Below are positions 25,632-34,652 of a stretch of 64,000 nucleotides of DNA, piece after piece. Each line of letters begins with the position of its first letter. The first letter of the stretch is position 1. The stretch covers positions 252,906 to 316,905 of the forward strand of contig JAEYWY010000035.1 in NCBI GenBank assembly GCA_023428695.1. Direction: 5' to 3'. The notes under the pieces are model-generated. The model saw only the letters and a list, made by a program, of their open reading frames with translations, was not told where the DNA came from and searched no databases. This DNA is from Bacteroidota bacterium (GTDB taxonomy: Bacteria; Bacteroidota; Bacteroidia; Cytophagales; Cyclobacteriaceae). The position numbers were made by a program, and so were the translations under genes.

Positions 25632-25870
25632 AGTGCTTTTGAAAATAATGGGACGGTGCGAGTCAGAGACTGAGCGTGAGGATATTTCGTTCCGCTTCCT
25701 TACCACAGACTCAATCGCTACCCTTCCCCACTAAGCCGACCTCCCTCCTCCCTAAGTTCGCCTACCTCCATCCCACCGATTCCCGTAGTATTAAATGCAC
25801 GTCCATGGAAGCCGCCTGACTTTCCATGCGATGTTGCACTCAACGTTTTTCGGGACCAAACTATCAAACC

Positions 25871-26821
25871 ATGAAACACCTCATCACCATTACGCTGATT
25901 GCGTTTGCATCAATTGCCACGGTAAACGCCCAGTACAACAGGGCAAACCTCACTCTGTCTGAATCATCCGGCACCGCTGCAAACCAATACCGTTATGAAA
26001 AGCTGCAGCTATATCCCATTCGGGCGAACCATATTTTTCTCAACGAACACAAGAACATTTCGAATTACGTGACGCTGAAAGAAGCCCTTGCATCAAAAAA
26101 GATTGCCATTACGGAAAAATCAAATCAGGGAACTGTAAACACACTGTTGATTGAAAACCTTTCGAAGGATACGGTCATCGTTCTTTCAGGGGAAGTCATT
26201 CAGGGTGGAAAGCAGGATCGCGTGATTGCCGAGGACATTATACTCTATCCAAAGAGCGGTAAGAAAGACATCCCGGTATTTTGCGTTGAACACGGGCGGT
26301 GGACTGCACGAAATGGTGATCGGTCTTTCAATCAATATTTTGATATTTCTTCAAACGAAGTCCGGAAAGCAGCCACCGTAAAAAAAGACCAGAGTGAAGT
26401 CTGGCAAAAAGTCGCCGAGACCAATCAAAAACATAACACGGAGACGCGTACCGGAACGCTTGCTGCAATTAAATCATCTTCCGAGTTAAATGATGATGTG
26501 AAGAAATACGCGGAACATTTCCGAAAACTGTTGCTGGATGACCCGAATGTAATTGGCGTGGTCGCAGTTTCCGGCAACACGATTCTCGGCTGTGATATGT
26601 TCGCCAACCACGACATCTTTGGAAAATACCTTCCGAACCTCCTGAATTCATACGCCACCGAAGCCATTACCTCGGGAAGCGCTCCGTCTGTATCGTACCA
26701 GCAAGTCCGTGATTACCTCGATTCCATTATCGATGACGAAAGCAAACAGGAAGAGGAAGTAAAAAAGAAAGGCGCCGTGCTTAAAGATGGGAACAAGAAG
26801 GTGCACATTTCGACGTTTTAG
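25871..26821 (+). CDS. ARPP-1/DUF6569-family exported protein
   Basis: A 316-residue protein with signal peptide (MKHLITITLIAFASIATVNAQ). The mature part matches the ARPP-1 (DUF6569) pattern: YPIRANHIFL, NYVTLKEALASKKIAI, VNTLLIENLSKDTVIVLSGE followed by VIQGGKQDRV, then FCVEHGRW and, late, IGVVAVSGNTILGCDMFANH. Function unknown; this family is found in stress-associated contexts. I chose the ATG at 25871 because the signal peptide starts there. The C-terminus is rich in Glu and Lys. Confidence 0.78.
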   Translation: MKHLITITLIAFASIATVNAQYNRANLTLSESSGTAANQYRYEKLQLYPIRANHIFLNEHKNISNYVTLKEALASKKIAITEKSNQGTVNTLLIENLSKDTVIVLSGEVIQGGKQDRVIAEDIILYPKSGKKDIPVFCVEHGRWTARNGDRSFNQYFDISSNEVRKAATVKKDQSEVWQKVAETNQKHNTETRTGTLAAIKSSSELNDDVKKYAEHFRKLLLDDPNVIGVVAVSGNTILGCDMFANHDIFGKYLPNLLNSYATEAITSGSAPSVSYQQVRDYLDSIIDDESKQEEEVKKKGAVLKDGNKKVHISTF

Positions 26822-26915
26822 CATAGGTACCATGCGGTGAACTCTTCTTCGGATCGCCGGATTAAGGCTTTGACTTTGACTATTATCTTTGAGCAAGCCA
26901 AAATGAATCCAGCTT

Positions 26916-27188
26916 ATGCCGATAAATACCGGCGATCTCACCAAAAAGACCTATGATGCGATAATTGTCGCAGCGGAACGGTTTAATCACGATCTTACTC
27001 TGGCATTTGGGATGCTCACTTACAAGTGCGATGACGAGGCAATGTTTATCAGGGAATCGGAAAAACTTGCGCGCCAGATGCTGAAGTATGACGAATATGA
27101 TATTGATGATCTCTTCTTTGGAAACCCACCACCTCATGCGGACTTTACGAAGGCGGTTAAAAAATCCTGGCAAGCATTGCGAAGTTGA
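26916..27188 (+). CDS. Hypothetical small acidic protein
   Basis: A 90-residue soluble, mostly helical protein (AIIVAAERFNHDLTLAFGML, FIRESEKLARQMLKYDEYDI) ending KKSWQALRS. No domain recognised. Codon choice and composition look like a real gene, and it lies on the same strand as its neighbours, about 95 bases after the ARPP-1 gene. No function can be offered. Confidence 0.6.
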   Translation: MPINTGDLTKKTYDAIIVAAERFNHDLTLAFGMLTYKCDDEAMFIRESEKLARQMLKYDEYDIDDLFFGNPPPHADFTKAVKKSWQALRS

Positions 27189-27424
27189 AGAAATAGCCTT
27201 ACCTCTGGCCCTGGATTTGGCTCGCTTTCCGGTATTCTTACCCGGAATAAACTTCGCACAATCTGTTCACATCAGATCCGGAGGAACCGACCTCCCCAAA
27301 TTGTCCCTCAGAATCAAAAAGAAAAATTTTTTCGCGTAGTAAAATTTGGTGCCAGGTCATAAGTCAAAAAAATTCCGGACTTTTAGTTGTTTAACCTAAT
27401 TCCACTCGTTCCGGATTCGCACAC

Positions 27425-28651
27425 ATGATCCTAATTGTCGACGACAACCAGGAGAACATTTTTAGTCTCAAATCGCTCCTTGAACTCAATAAGTTCAGGG
27501 TTGACACGGCTGCCTCCGGGGCCGAGGCGCTGCGCAAGATTCTGCGGCAGTCGTATTCACTGATTATCCTCGATGTCCAGATGCCGGACATGGACGGTTT
27601 TGAGGTTGCTGAGGCTGTTAGTGGATACAGCAAGTCAAAGGATATTCCTATCCTGTTTCTGTCCGCCGTCAACACACACAAACGCTTTGTTGCAAAGGGT
27701 TACTCATCAGGTGGTATTGACTACGTCACCAAACCATTCGATCCGGACATACTTCTGCTTAAAGTGAAAACGTTCTACCGGCTTTCGGAACAAAGACGCC
27801 AGCTGAACGCGATGGAGAAGAGTCTGCGCGAAGAGATCGAATTACGGAAACAAGCTGAATCGGTTTTGGAAGTCAAAGTACAGGAGCGGACACGCGAACT
27901 ACTGAAGTCGAATCAGCGACTCGAAGAAAGCAATAAGGATCTGCAGCAATTCGCTTACATCGCATCCCACGACCTGCAGGAACCATTACGGAAGATTCAA
28001 ACTTTCAGCAACCTTATTCTCGACAAGCATGTCGATGAAAAGGAAAAGATCGTTTCTTATATTAATAAGATTTCAACTTCTGCGTCACGGCTGCGCACAC
28101 TGGTTAACGATTTGCTTGACTATTCGAGAATTTACTCGGAGGAAAGGTTTGAAAAAGTGGATTTGAACAAGATCATTGTCGATGTACTCTCCGACCTCGA
28201 GTTACAGGTGAAAGCGCGTGAATGTGTGGTTGAAATCACACCTCTGCCCGTAGTCGATGGTGTTTCCTCACAACTCAGGCAGGTGTTCCAGAATTTGATC
28301 AGCAACTCGATCAAGTTCGCACGCAAGGATGCAACGTGTCAGATCCGGATTACCGGTGAATTAGTGGCCTCCAAACAGATCAACGCCCAGGCGTCTGCAG
28401 AGGGAAAATACTGTCGTATTTCAATTCAAGACAACGGTATCGGGTTCAAACCTGAATTCAGCCAACGCATTTTTGAAATCTTTCAGCGATTGAACGGCCG
28501 AAACGAATTTGAGGGGACCGGTATCGGGTTGGCGATCGTCAAAAAGGTAGTCGATCGGCACGACGGTTTGATCTATGCTAGTTCGCAGGAAAATGAAGGT
28601 GCTACGTTCACGATAATATTGCCTCTGGATCACGCTAATCCGGAAAACTAA
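27425..28651 (+). CDS. Response regulator-histidine kinase fusion
   Basis: A 408-residue cytoplasmic protein. An N-terminal receiver (about 1-118) with acidic pair DD near residue 6, phospho-acceptor Asp in IILDVQMPDMDGFE and the switch Lys in VTKPFDP is followed by a coiled coil (about 120-170), a HisKA domain with His182 in IASHDLQEPLRKI and a HATPase with ISNSIKFA, QDNGIGFKPE and GTGIGLAIVKKV. The SHDLQEP variant is the phytochrome-like HisKA_2/3 branch typical of Bacteroidota. It is the first gene of a five-gene signalling operon; its receiver would let an upstream kinase tune its own kinase domain. Confidence 0.93.
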   Translation: MILIVDDNQENIFSLKSLLELNKFRVDTAASGAEALRKILRQSYSLIILDVQMPDMDGFEVAEAVSGYSKSKDIPILFLSAVNTHKRFVAKGYSSGGIDYVTKPFDPDILLLKVKTFYRLSEQRRQLNAMEKSLREEIELRKQAESVLEVKVQERTRELLKSNQRLEESNKDLQQFAYIASHDLQEPLRKIQTFSNLILDKHVDEKEKIVSYINKISTSASRLRTLVNDLLDYSRIYSEERFEKVDLNKIIVDVLSDLELQVKARECVVEITPLPVVDGVSSQLRQVFQNLISNSIKFARKDATCQIRITGELVASKQINAQASAEGKYCRISIQDNGIGFKPEFSQRIFEIFQRLNGRNEFEGTGIGLAIVKKVVDRHDGLIYASSQENEGATFTIILPLDHANPEN

Positions 28652-28669
28652 ACGACATCACTGTCACTC

Positions 28670-31600
28670 ATGCAAAGTAATTTCAAAAGAAACCTGTTGA
28701 TCGGGTTCGGGGCTTCACTGGCGATACTCCTGATTTCGTCAGTCGCTTCATTTGTTAGTATCACAAATCTCCTCAAAAGTTCAGACCTTGTTACACATAC
28801 TGAGGAGGTCATTAAGGAATTGGACAGGTTGAATGCGGCCATACTGGATGCTGAAACCGGTCAGCGTGGTTATCTGCTTGCCGGCGACGAAGCGTTCCTT
28901 GAACCTTATCGCAATTCACGGGATCGCGCTTACCAGGCGTTTGAAAGCATCAAGGCAAAGACTATCGATAGCCCGACACAACAAAAAAACCTTTCCGATC
29001 TTGACGATCTCATTGATCAACGCTTTAAATATTTACAGCTCAACCTGGATCTGTACACCCGTGGGGAAAAAGTCACACCGGCAAGCCTGGGTAAGGGCCA
29101 CGAACTGATGGAACAGATCCGCTATGTAATTGAACAGATGAAGGCATCGGAGTTGGAGTTGTTGAACACGCGTACAGATGCAATGAACCGGTTCGCCTCA
29201 TTAACACCCCCCCTGATCATTTCAGGAGCCATGATCGCATTGTTCCTCACTGTTCTGTTTTACGTCCGCGTAAACAGCGACTTTAATGAAAGAACAAAGC
29301 TTCAGTTTGCTCTCGAAGCGAAAGACGAGGAAGTATCCAACCGTATCAACATAATTCGCGGTATTGCAGACCAGATTTCGCAAGGCAAGTACGAAGTGCG
29401 CGTGGACGATCGCCAGAGCGATGCACTTGGAAGTGTAGCCGGCGCGTTGAACAAAATGGCCGAATCGCTTGAGTATTCTTTCAATCTCCTGTCGGATAAA
29501 GAGTGGCTGCAAACCGGGTTGTCGAGACTTAACGATTTGATGATTGGCGAAAAGGATATAGAAGAACTTTCGGCGGATGTAATCGGCTTTGTCGCAAATT
29601 ATACATCGAGCAGTGCCGGAGCGCTCTACCTCCTTGAAGATGATTCACTAAGTTTTTCGGCAGGGTTTGCATACGAAGCTCCCCCCTCGAGACGTCGCAT
29701 TCGCCTGAACGAAGGTCTGCTCGGCCAGGCCGTTGCCGACGCCAGGCCCATTGATGCCCGCGATATTCCGAAAGACAGTATTCAAATCAGCTTTGCGGTC
29801 GGAGAAGCAAAACCGACACACATCATTGCCATCCCCATACTCGACGGAAAAACCCCAAAGGGCGCAATGGAACTTGCAACGTTAGGGACATTCACGCCAC
29901 GTGAAATTGAATTCCTCACAACCAGCGCAGCCAACATCGGCATCGCTATTAACACAGCTCAGAACCGGAGACGCTTGCAGGAGTTACTCGAAGAAACGCA
30001 GGCACAGGCCGAAGAACTGAAAGCCCAGCACACCGAACTCGAGAACCTAAACAGCGAACTTGAAGTTCAGGCGGAAAAGCTTCAAGCGTCTGAAGAAGAG
30101 CTTAAGGTTCAACAAGAGGAACTGAAACAGGCGAACCAGGAACTCGAGGAACGCAGTCGACTCCTGGAAGAAAGAAATCAGATGATCAGCGAGCGCAATG
30201 TCGAGATTCAAACGAAGGCGGATCAGCTGGCCCAATCCACGAAATACAAATCGGAATTTCTCGCGAACATGTCGCACGAGTTGCGGACACCGTTGAATTC
30301 GATTTTGCTCCTCTCGCGTCTTATGGCTGAGAACGTTAGCCAGAATCTCACGCCTGACCAAATCGAATATGCGCGCGTAATTCAAACATCTGGTCATGGC
30401 CTGCTTTCTCTCATTGATGAAATCCTCGACCTTTCGAAAATCGAGTCCGGTAAGATGAAACTCGAATACCAGCGTGTTTCTCTGAAGGAACTGGTGCAGG
30501 ATATGCAGTCGTTATTCAACCCTGTGGCTGCGGAAAAAAATATTGAATTCCGAACCACAATTTCTGAGCCCTGTCCGACAACCATCGAAACAGACAAGCT
30601 GAGACTGGAGCAAATTGTACGGAATTTATTGTCGAATGCAATCAAGTTCACGCCTCAGGGTTATGTTGAACTCATTATTGAGCCAGCAGCTGACGATACC
30701 GGTATGCTTTCGATCCGTGTTCGCGATACCGGTATCGGTATTCCCCGGGACAAGCAGACTCTCATCTTTGAAGCATTCCAACAAGCTGACGGATCAACAC
30801 GTCGTAAATATGGCGGCACTGGTCTTGGCTTATCGATTAGTCGTGAACTCGCAAAACTGCTCGGTGGCGCAATTACTTTGAGTAGTGAAGCAGAAAGGGG
30901 AAGCGAATTCACCGTTCGAATCCCGGTTTCCCCCCGCACTCCTGAAAAGGAAAAAACCGCCAGGAACTCAGATAGTTCTTCAAATGGAAACGGTATCGAA
31001 AAAGTCATTTCACAATCGTCTGAAAAACGCGCGGCTACGCGGGACGTTTACGTAAGCTCCAGAATCCCGGAAAGCATTCCTGATGACCGGAAGTCGATCC
31101 ACGCAAACGACAAGACCATCCTTATCGTTGAAGACGACGTGAACTTCGCGAAATCACTGCTTGACTACACGCGAAAGCGCGGCTACAAGGGAATCGTATC
31201 TGTAAGAGGTGACGAGGCCGTGGAACTTGCCCGGGAATTCAGGCCGTTGGGCATCCTGCTCGACATCCAGCTTCCGATCAAGAGCGGATGGGAAGTAATG
31301 GAAGAACTCAAGAACGATCCGTCAACACGCCACATTCCTGTGCACATTATGTCATCGCACCAGGTGAAGACGGAAAGTCTCCTGAAAGGTGCCGTCGATT
31401 TTATTAACAAACCATTCGCATTTGATCAGATACAGGATATCTTTCGCAAGATCGAATATGTCCTGACACATCATCCCAAGAAAGTACTGATTGTTGAAGA
31501 AAACGCGAAGCATGCGAAAGCGCTTGCTTACTTCCTCGAAACGTTTGATCTAAACCTGGAAATCAGCAAAGATGTAGGAGCAGCCATTGATTCCCTGCAC

Positions 31601-32290
31601 GACGAAAAAGTGGACTGTGTCATACTTGACATGGGCATACCTGATCAGAAAGCATATGACACGCTTGAGGCGGTGAAGAAGACACCGGGATTGGAAAATC
31701 TTCCCATCATAATTTTCACAGGGAAAAGTCTTTCGCAGAACGAGGAGTTGCGAATCAAGCAGTATGCGGATTCCATTGTCGTCAAGACTGCTCATTCCTA
31801 CCGACGGATTATCGACGAGGTTTCGATCTTCCTGCATCTCATGGAAGAGAACCATGGAGAGCGTGAGAGCACGCCACGCTTCAGTAAACTAGGCGTTTTG
31901 AAAGATGTCTTGAAAGGCAAGAAAGTCCTCGTGGCGGACGACGACATGCGGAATATATTCTCTCTTTCCAAAGCGCTTGAAAAGTATGGAATGCAGGTCA
32001 TCGCTGCGGTCGACGGCAGGGAAGCTTTACAAAAGCTGAATGAAAATCCCGACGTCGACATTATTCTTATGGATATGATGATGCCGGAGATGGACGGCTA
32101 CGAATCAACGGCAGCGATACGGGCGGATCGACGGTTCCGCAATCTTCCAATCATCGCAGTTACCGCGAAGGCAATGGTCGGCGACCGCGCTAAATGTATC
32201 AACGCCGGTGCGTCGGATTACATTACAAAGCCGGTCGATGTCGACCAGCTGTTTTCATTGTTGCGTGTGTGGCTTTACGAAAAAGTCTGA
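28670..32290 (+). CDS. CHASE3-HAMP-GAF hybrid histidine kinase with three receivers
   Basis: A 1206-residue membrane kinase. TM1 (about 10-32), periplasmic CHASE3 domain (about 35-180, with AAILDAETGQRGYLLAGDEA), TM2 (about 182-200), HAMP (about 205-255), GAF (about 280-425), a long coiled coil rich in Glu/Gln/Leu (about 430-525), HisKA (KSEFLANMSHELRTPLNS, His near 536), HATPase (LLSNAIKFTPQGYVEL, DTGIGIP, GGTGLGLSIS), and three receivers near 813, 937 and 1082. Phospho-Asp residues lie in LLDIQLP, VILDMGIPD and ILMDMMMPEMDG; the middle receiver has EE instead of the DD acidic pair. It likely feeds the single receiver and CheR/CheB encoded next. Confidence 0.94.
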   Translation: MQSNFKRNLLIGFGASLAILLISSVASFVSITNLLKSSDLVTHTEEVIKELDRLNAAILDAETGQRGYLLAGDEAFLEPYRNSRDRAYQAFESIKAKTIDSPTQQKNLSDLDDLIDQRFKYLQLNLDLYTRGEKVTPASLGKGHELMEQIRYVIEQMKASELELLNTRTDAMNRFASLTPPLIISGAMIALFLTVLFYVRVNSDFNERTKLQFALEAKDEEVSNRINIIRGIADQISQGKYEVRVDDRQSDALGSVAGALNKMAESLEYSFNLLSDKEWLQTGLSRLNDLMIGEKDIEELSADVIGFVANYTSSSAGALYLLEDDSLSFSAGFAYEAPPSRRRIRLNEGLLGQAVADARPIDARDIPKDSIQISFAVGEAKPTHIIAIPILDGKTPKGAMELATLGTFTPREIEFLTTSAANIGIAINTAQNRRRLQELLEETQAQAEELKAQHTELENLNSELEVQAEKLQASEEELKVQQEELKQANQELEERSRLLEERNQMISERNVEIQTKADQLAQSTKYKSEFLANMSHELRTPLNSILLLSRLMAENVSQNLTPDQIEYARVIQTSGHGLLSLIDEILDLSKIESGKMKLEYQRVSLKELVQDMQSLFNPVAAEKNIEFRTTISEPCPTTIETDKLRLEQIVRNLLSNAIKFTPQGYVELIIEPAADDTGMLSIRVRDTGIGIPRDKQTLIFEAFQQADGSTRRKYGGTGLGLSISRELAKLLGGAITLSSEAERGSEFTVRIPVSPRTPEKEKTARNSDSSSNGNGIEKVISQSSEKRAATRDVYVSSRIPESIPDDRKSIHANDKTILIVEDDVNFAKSLLDYTRKRGYKGIVSVRGDEAVELAREFRPLGILLDIQLPIKSGWEVMEELKNDPSTRHIPVHIMSSHQVKTESLLKGAVDFINKPFAFDQIQDIFRKIEYVLTHHPKKVLIVEENAKHAKALAYFLETFDLNLEISKDVGAAIDSLHDEKVDCVILDMGIPDQKAYDTLEAVKKTPGLENLPIIIFTGKSLSQNEELRIKQYADSIVVKTAHSYRRIIDEVSIFLHLMEENHGERESTPRFSKLGVLKDVLKGKKVLVADDDMRNIFSLSKALEKYGMQVIAAVDGREALQKLNENPDVDIILMDMMMPEMDGYESTAAIRADRRFRNLPIIAVTAKAMVGDRAKCINAGASDYITKPVDVDQLFSLLRVWLYEKV

Positions 32291-32296
32291 CCCATT

Positions 32297-32671
32297 ATGC
32301 AGGGAAAGAGCACGGGGAAAATCCTGATCATCGACGACGATAGTCGTAACATTTTCGCACTCCACGCTGTTTTACGGACAAAAGGTTACGATTGTGTCAC
32401 TGCGGGCAGCGCTGAAGAAGGATTGAAACGGCTGGCGAATGAAGATGTGTCAATAGTATTGCTGGATATGATGATGCCGGATATGGACGGGTATGAAACG
32501 ATCGCGAATATCAGAAAAGGACCTTACGCGGAGATTCCTGTTGTGTCTGTAACCGCGCAGGCGATGACCGGCGACCGCGAGCGCTCACTTGACGCCGGAG
32601 CTGACGAATACATTTCCAAACCCATCGATGTAGATCGATTGCTTGATATAATCCATAAATATACATCCTGA
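32297..32671 (+). CDS. Single-domain response regulator (CheY-like)
   Basis: A 124-residue stand-alone receiver: acidic triad DDD at 13-15, phospho-Asp57 in VLLDMMMPDMDGYE, Thr in SVTAQAM and Lys in ISKPIDVDRL. It has no output domain and probably shuttles phosphate between the hybrid kinase and partners. Its TGA overlaps the CheR start (TGATG). Confidence 0.93.
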   Translation: MQGKSTGKILIIDDDSRNIFALHAVLRTKGYDCVTAGSAEEGLKRLANEDVSIVLLDMMMPDMDGYETIANIRKGPYAEIPVVSVTAQAMTGDRERSLDAGADEYISKPIDVDRLLDIIHKYTS

Positions 32672-33504
32672 TGGAAATGAACTCAGCATTCAGCCTGTCC
32701 GATCAGGATATCGACTTAATACTCAAAGACGCTCACATTCTCTATGGATATGATTTTACAAATTACTCAAGGGCCTCCCTGAAAAGACGTCTTACACGCC
32801 TCATCACTGCAGATCATTTTATCAGCTTTGCTGAATTCCGTTACCGGGTAAGGCAGGACCGCGACTATTTCAAACGGTTCGTTGAAGAGATCACTGTGAA
32901 CGTCACCGAAATGTTCCGGGACCCGCATTTTTACCGAACACTTCGTGAAGATGTATTGCCAGTTCTTGCAACATCACCGTTAATACGCATCTGGCACGCG
33001 GGATGTTCTACCGGTGAAGAAGTCTATTCCATGGCAATCCTTTTGAAGGAAGCCAACCTGTTGCACAAAACCTTATTATATGCAACTGACATCAACCCAT
33101 CGGTACTGGAGAAAGTTCGCCACGGCATGTTCCCTATGAATCAGATGAAACAGTACTCAGAGAATTACATTCTGTCCGGCGGGCGCGAAGACTTTTCACG
33201 ATACTATACGGCTCAATACAATTCGGCAAAATTTGATGAAGAACTCGGAGAAAAAATCGTACTCGCAACGCACAACCTGGTTTCGGACGGATCATTCAAT
33301 GAATTCCATCTTATCCTCTGCCGCAATGTCTTGATCTACTTCGACAAGCCGTTGCAGGATCGCGTTTTGAAATTATTTTACGATAGTTTGCAGATGCTTG
33401 GTTTCCTCGGTCTTGGTTCGAAAGAGACCCTTCGCTTCACCGAGGTTTTCAAAAACTTCAAACAGGTCAGGCCAAATGAAAAGATCTGGCGTAAAGCTTC
33501 ATGA
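32671..33504 (+). CDS. cheR: CheR-type protein-glutamate methyltransferase
   Basis: A 277-residue SAM-dependent methyltransferase: the N-terminal helical CheR domain (YGYDFTNYSRASLKRRLTRL) and the C-terminal Rossmann domain with SAM loop WHAGCSTGEEVYSMAI, the acidic residue in YATDIN and LILCRNVLIYF. It would methylate glutamates of a receptor, but no chemoreceptor or CheA is encoded here, so the target may be the coiled coil of the hybrid kinase or a protein elsewhere. Stop and start of cheB overlap (ATGA). Confidence 0.92.
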   Translation: MEMNSAFSLSDQDIDLILKDAHILYGYDFTNYSRASLKRRLTRLITADHFISFAEFRYRVRQDRDYFKRFVEEITVNVTEMFRDPHFYRTLREDVLPVLATSPLIRIWHAGCSTGEEVYSMAILLKEANLLHKTLLYATDINPSVLEKVRHGMFPMNQMKQYSENYILSGGREDFSRYYTAQYNSAKFDEELGEKIVLATHNLVSDGSFNEFHLILCRNVLIYFDKPLQDRVLKLFYDSLQMLGFLGLGSKETLRFTEVFKNFKQVRPNEKIWRKAS

Positions 33505-34082
33505 CCACCGTCGACAACTATAGGAAATTCGACCTCGCAGTAATGGGTGGTTCCGCCGGTAGCCTGTCCGTCGTCCTCAGTATAATCCGTCATTTCCCAA
33601 AATCAATGATGATTCCGCTAATTCTGGTCTTTCATCGCAAACAATCCGAAGACAACGTGTTGTTGGATGTTATGAAGTCGCGAAGTCATTATCGCGTGCG
33701 CGAAATCGAAGACAAAGATGTCATTGAACATGGGGTGATATATCTCGCTCCTCCGGATTATCATGTACTTATTGAAAAAGACCGCAGCATGACGCTTGAC
33801 GATTCGGAAAAGGTAAACTTCAGTCGTCCCAGCATCGACGTCACATTCGAAAGCGCGAGTGATGTGTTTGGCCCGTCATTGATGTGCATATTGTTATCGG
33901 GTGCAAACGCCGATGGGGCAGACGGACTATTCCACGCAAGCCGTGCAGGCGCCTTTACTGTAGTGCAGGATCCGCTTGATGCAGAGATCGCCTATATGCC
34001 CGAGCAGGCATTGCTTCGTGTTACTCCAGACCTGATCCTTAATGACAATACGATGGAAAAATTGATATCACTACTTCGCTAG
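33501..34082 (+). CDS. cheB: CheB-type methylesterase (no receiver domain)
   Basis: A 193-residue protein with only the catalytic half of CheB. The Ser-His-Asp triad is visible: GGSAGSLS near the start, the His in LVFHRKQ and the Asp in GANADGADGL. The usual N-terminal receiver is missing, as in the CheB proteins of many Bacteroidota kinase operons. It would remove methyl groups added by the CheR encoded just before it. Confidence 0.9.
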   Translation: MTTVDNYRKFDLAVMGGSAGSLSVVLSIIRHFPKSMMIPLILVFHRKQSEDNVLLDVMKSRSHYRVREIEDKDVIEHGVIYLAPPDYHVLIEKDRSMTLDDSEKVNFSRPSIDVTFESASDVFGPSLMCILLSGANADGADGLFHASRAGAFTVVQDPLDAEIAYMPEQALLRVTPDLILNDNTMEKLISLLR

Positions 34083-34096
34083 TGATTTTCGCCCCG

Positions 34097-34600
34097 CTAT
34101 TCGGTAGCGACCCCGAACTCAAGGCAGACCACATTGGAATACTCCTTCGAAATCGTAACGATGTAAAAATTGTCGTACTCTGTTTCGGGCATGTCTTTAT
34201 ACTCCTGTTTTCCCGTCAGCAGATTCAGCAATGCAGGTATCGTATTCGAATGCCCGGAAATCAGGATCGTTTTGCCCGAAGCTGACTTTACTTCAGTTGC
34301 AAACTTGTCCTGCGCTGCCGGGTCGTAGGACTTGATGTCAATACCAAGACGTTCAGCGACCGGGGCGACGGTGTTCCTCGTGCGTTTGTACGGAGTGGAA
34401 TAAATTTCGTCAATATGAACCTTCTTCAACATACGATTGAGTTCTTCCGCACGTGCATTTCCTCCTGCAGACAGTTCCGGATCCCGTGATGAAGATGCCT
34501 CTTTTTCAGCATGCCGTACAATCAATACCGTAACCTGTGCTGAGAGTTCAACAACCGAAAAAAGAATCAGTGCAACTACGAACATCAACCTCTTGTTCAT
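34097..34600 (-). CDS. Exported histidine phosphatase (SixA-like)
   Basis: A 167-residue protein with signal peptide MNKRLMFVVALILFSVVELSAQ and a histidine-phosphatase fold: the catalytic RHA in LIVRHAEKE, the Arg in TPYKRTRNTV and the second His in ISGHSNTIPALL. The ATG at 34600 is chosen because the signal peptide begins there; a frame upstream adds an unlikely N-terminus. Acts in the periplasm on an unknown phosphoester. It is convergent with cheB. Confidence 0.88.
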   Translation of the reverse strand: MNKRLMFVVALILFSVVELSAQVTVLIVRHAEKEASSSRDPELSAGGNARAEELNRMLKKVHIDEIYSTPYKRTRNTVAPVAERLGIDIKSYDPAAQDKFATEVKSASGKTILISGHSNTIPALLNLLTGKQEYKDMPETEYDNFYIVTISKEYSNVVCLEFGVATE

Positions 34601-34652
34601 AACGTTGAAAAAATAAAATTGATTTTGATTCCAATACAATGATGCCGCTTAA

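Noticed and set aside
25800..25860. CATGGAA/TTCCATG inverted repeat before the ARPP-1 gene
   Set aside because: Seven-bp arms with a wide G+C-rich loop and no T-run; could be chance.
34082..34285. Short frame directly after cheB
   Set aside because: It is the antisense of the SixA-like gene and lacks its own start context.
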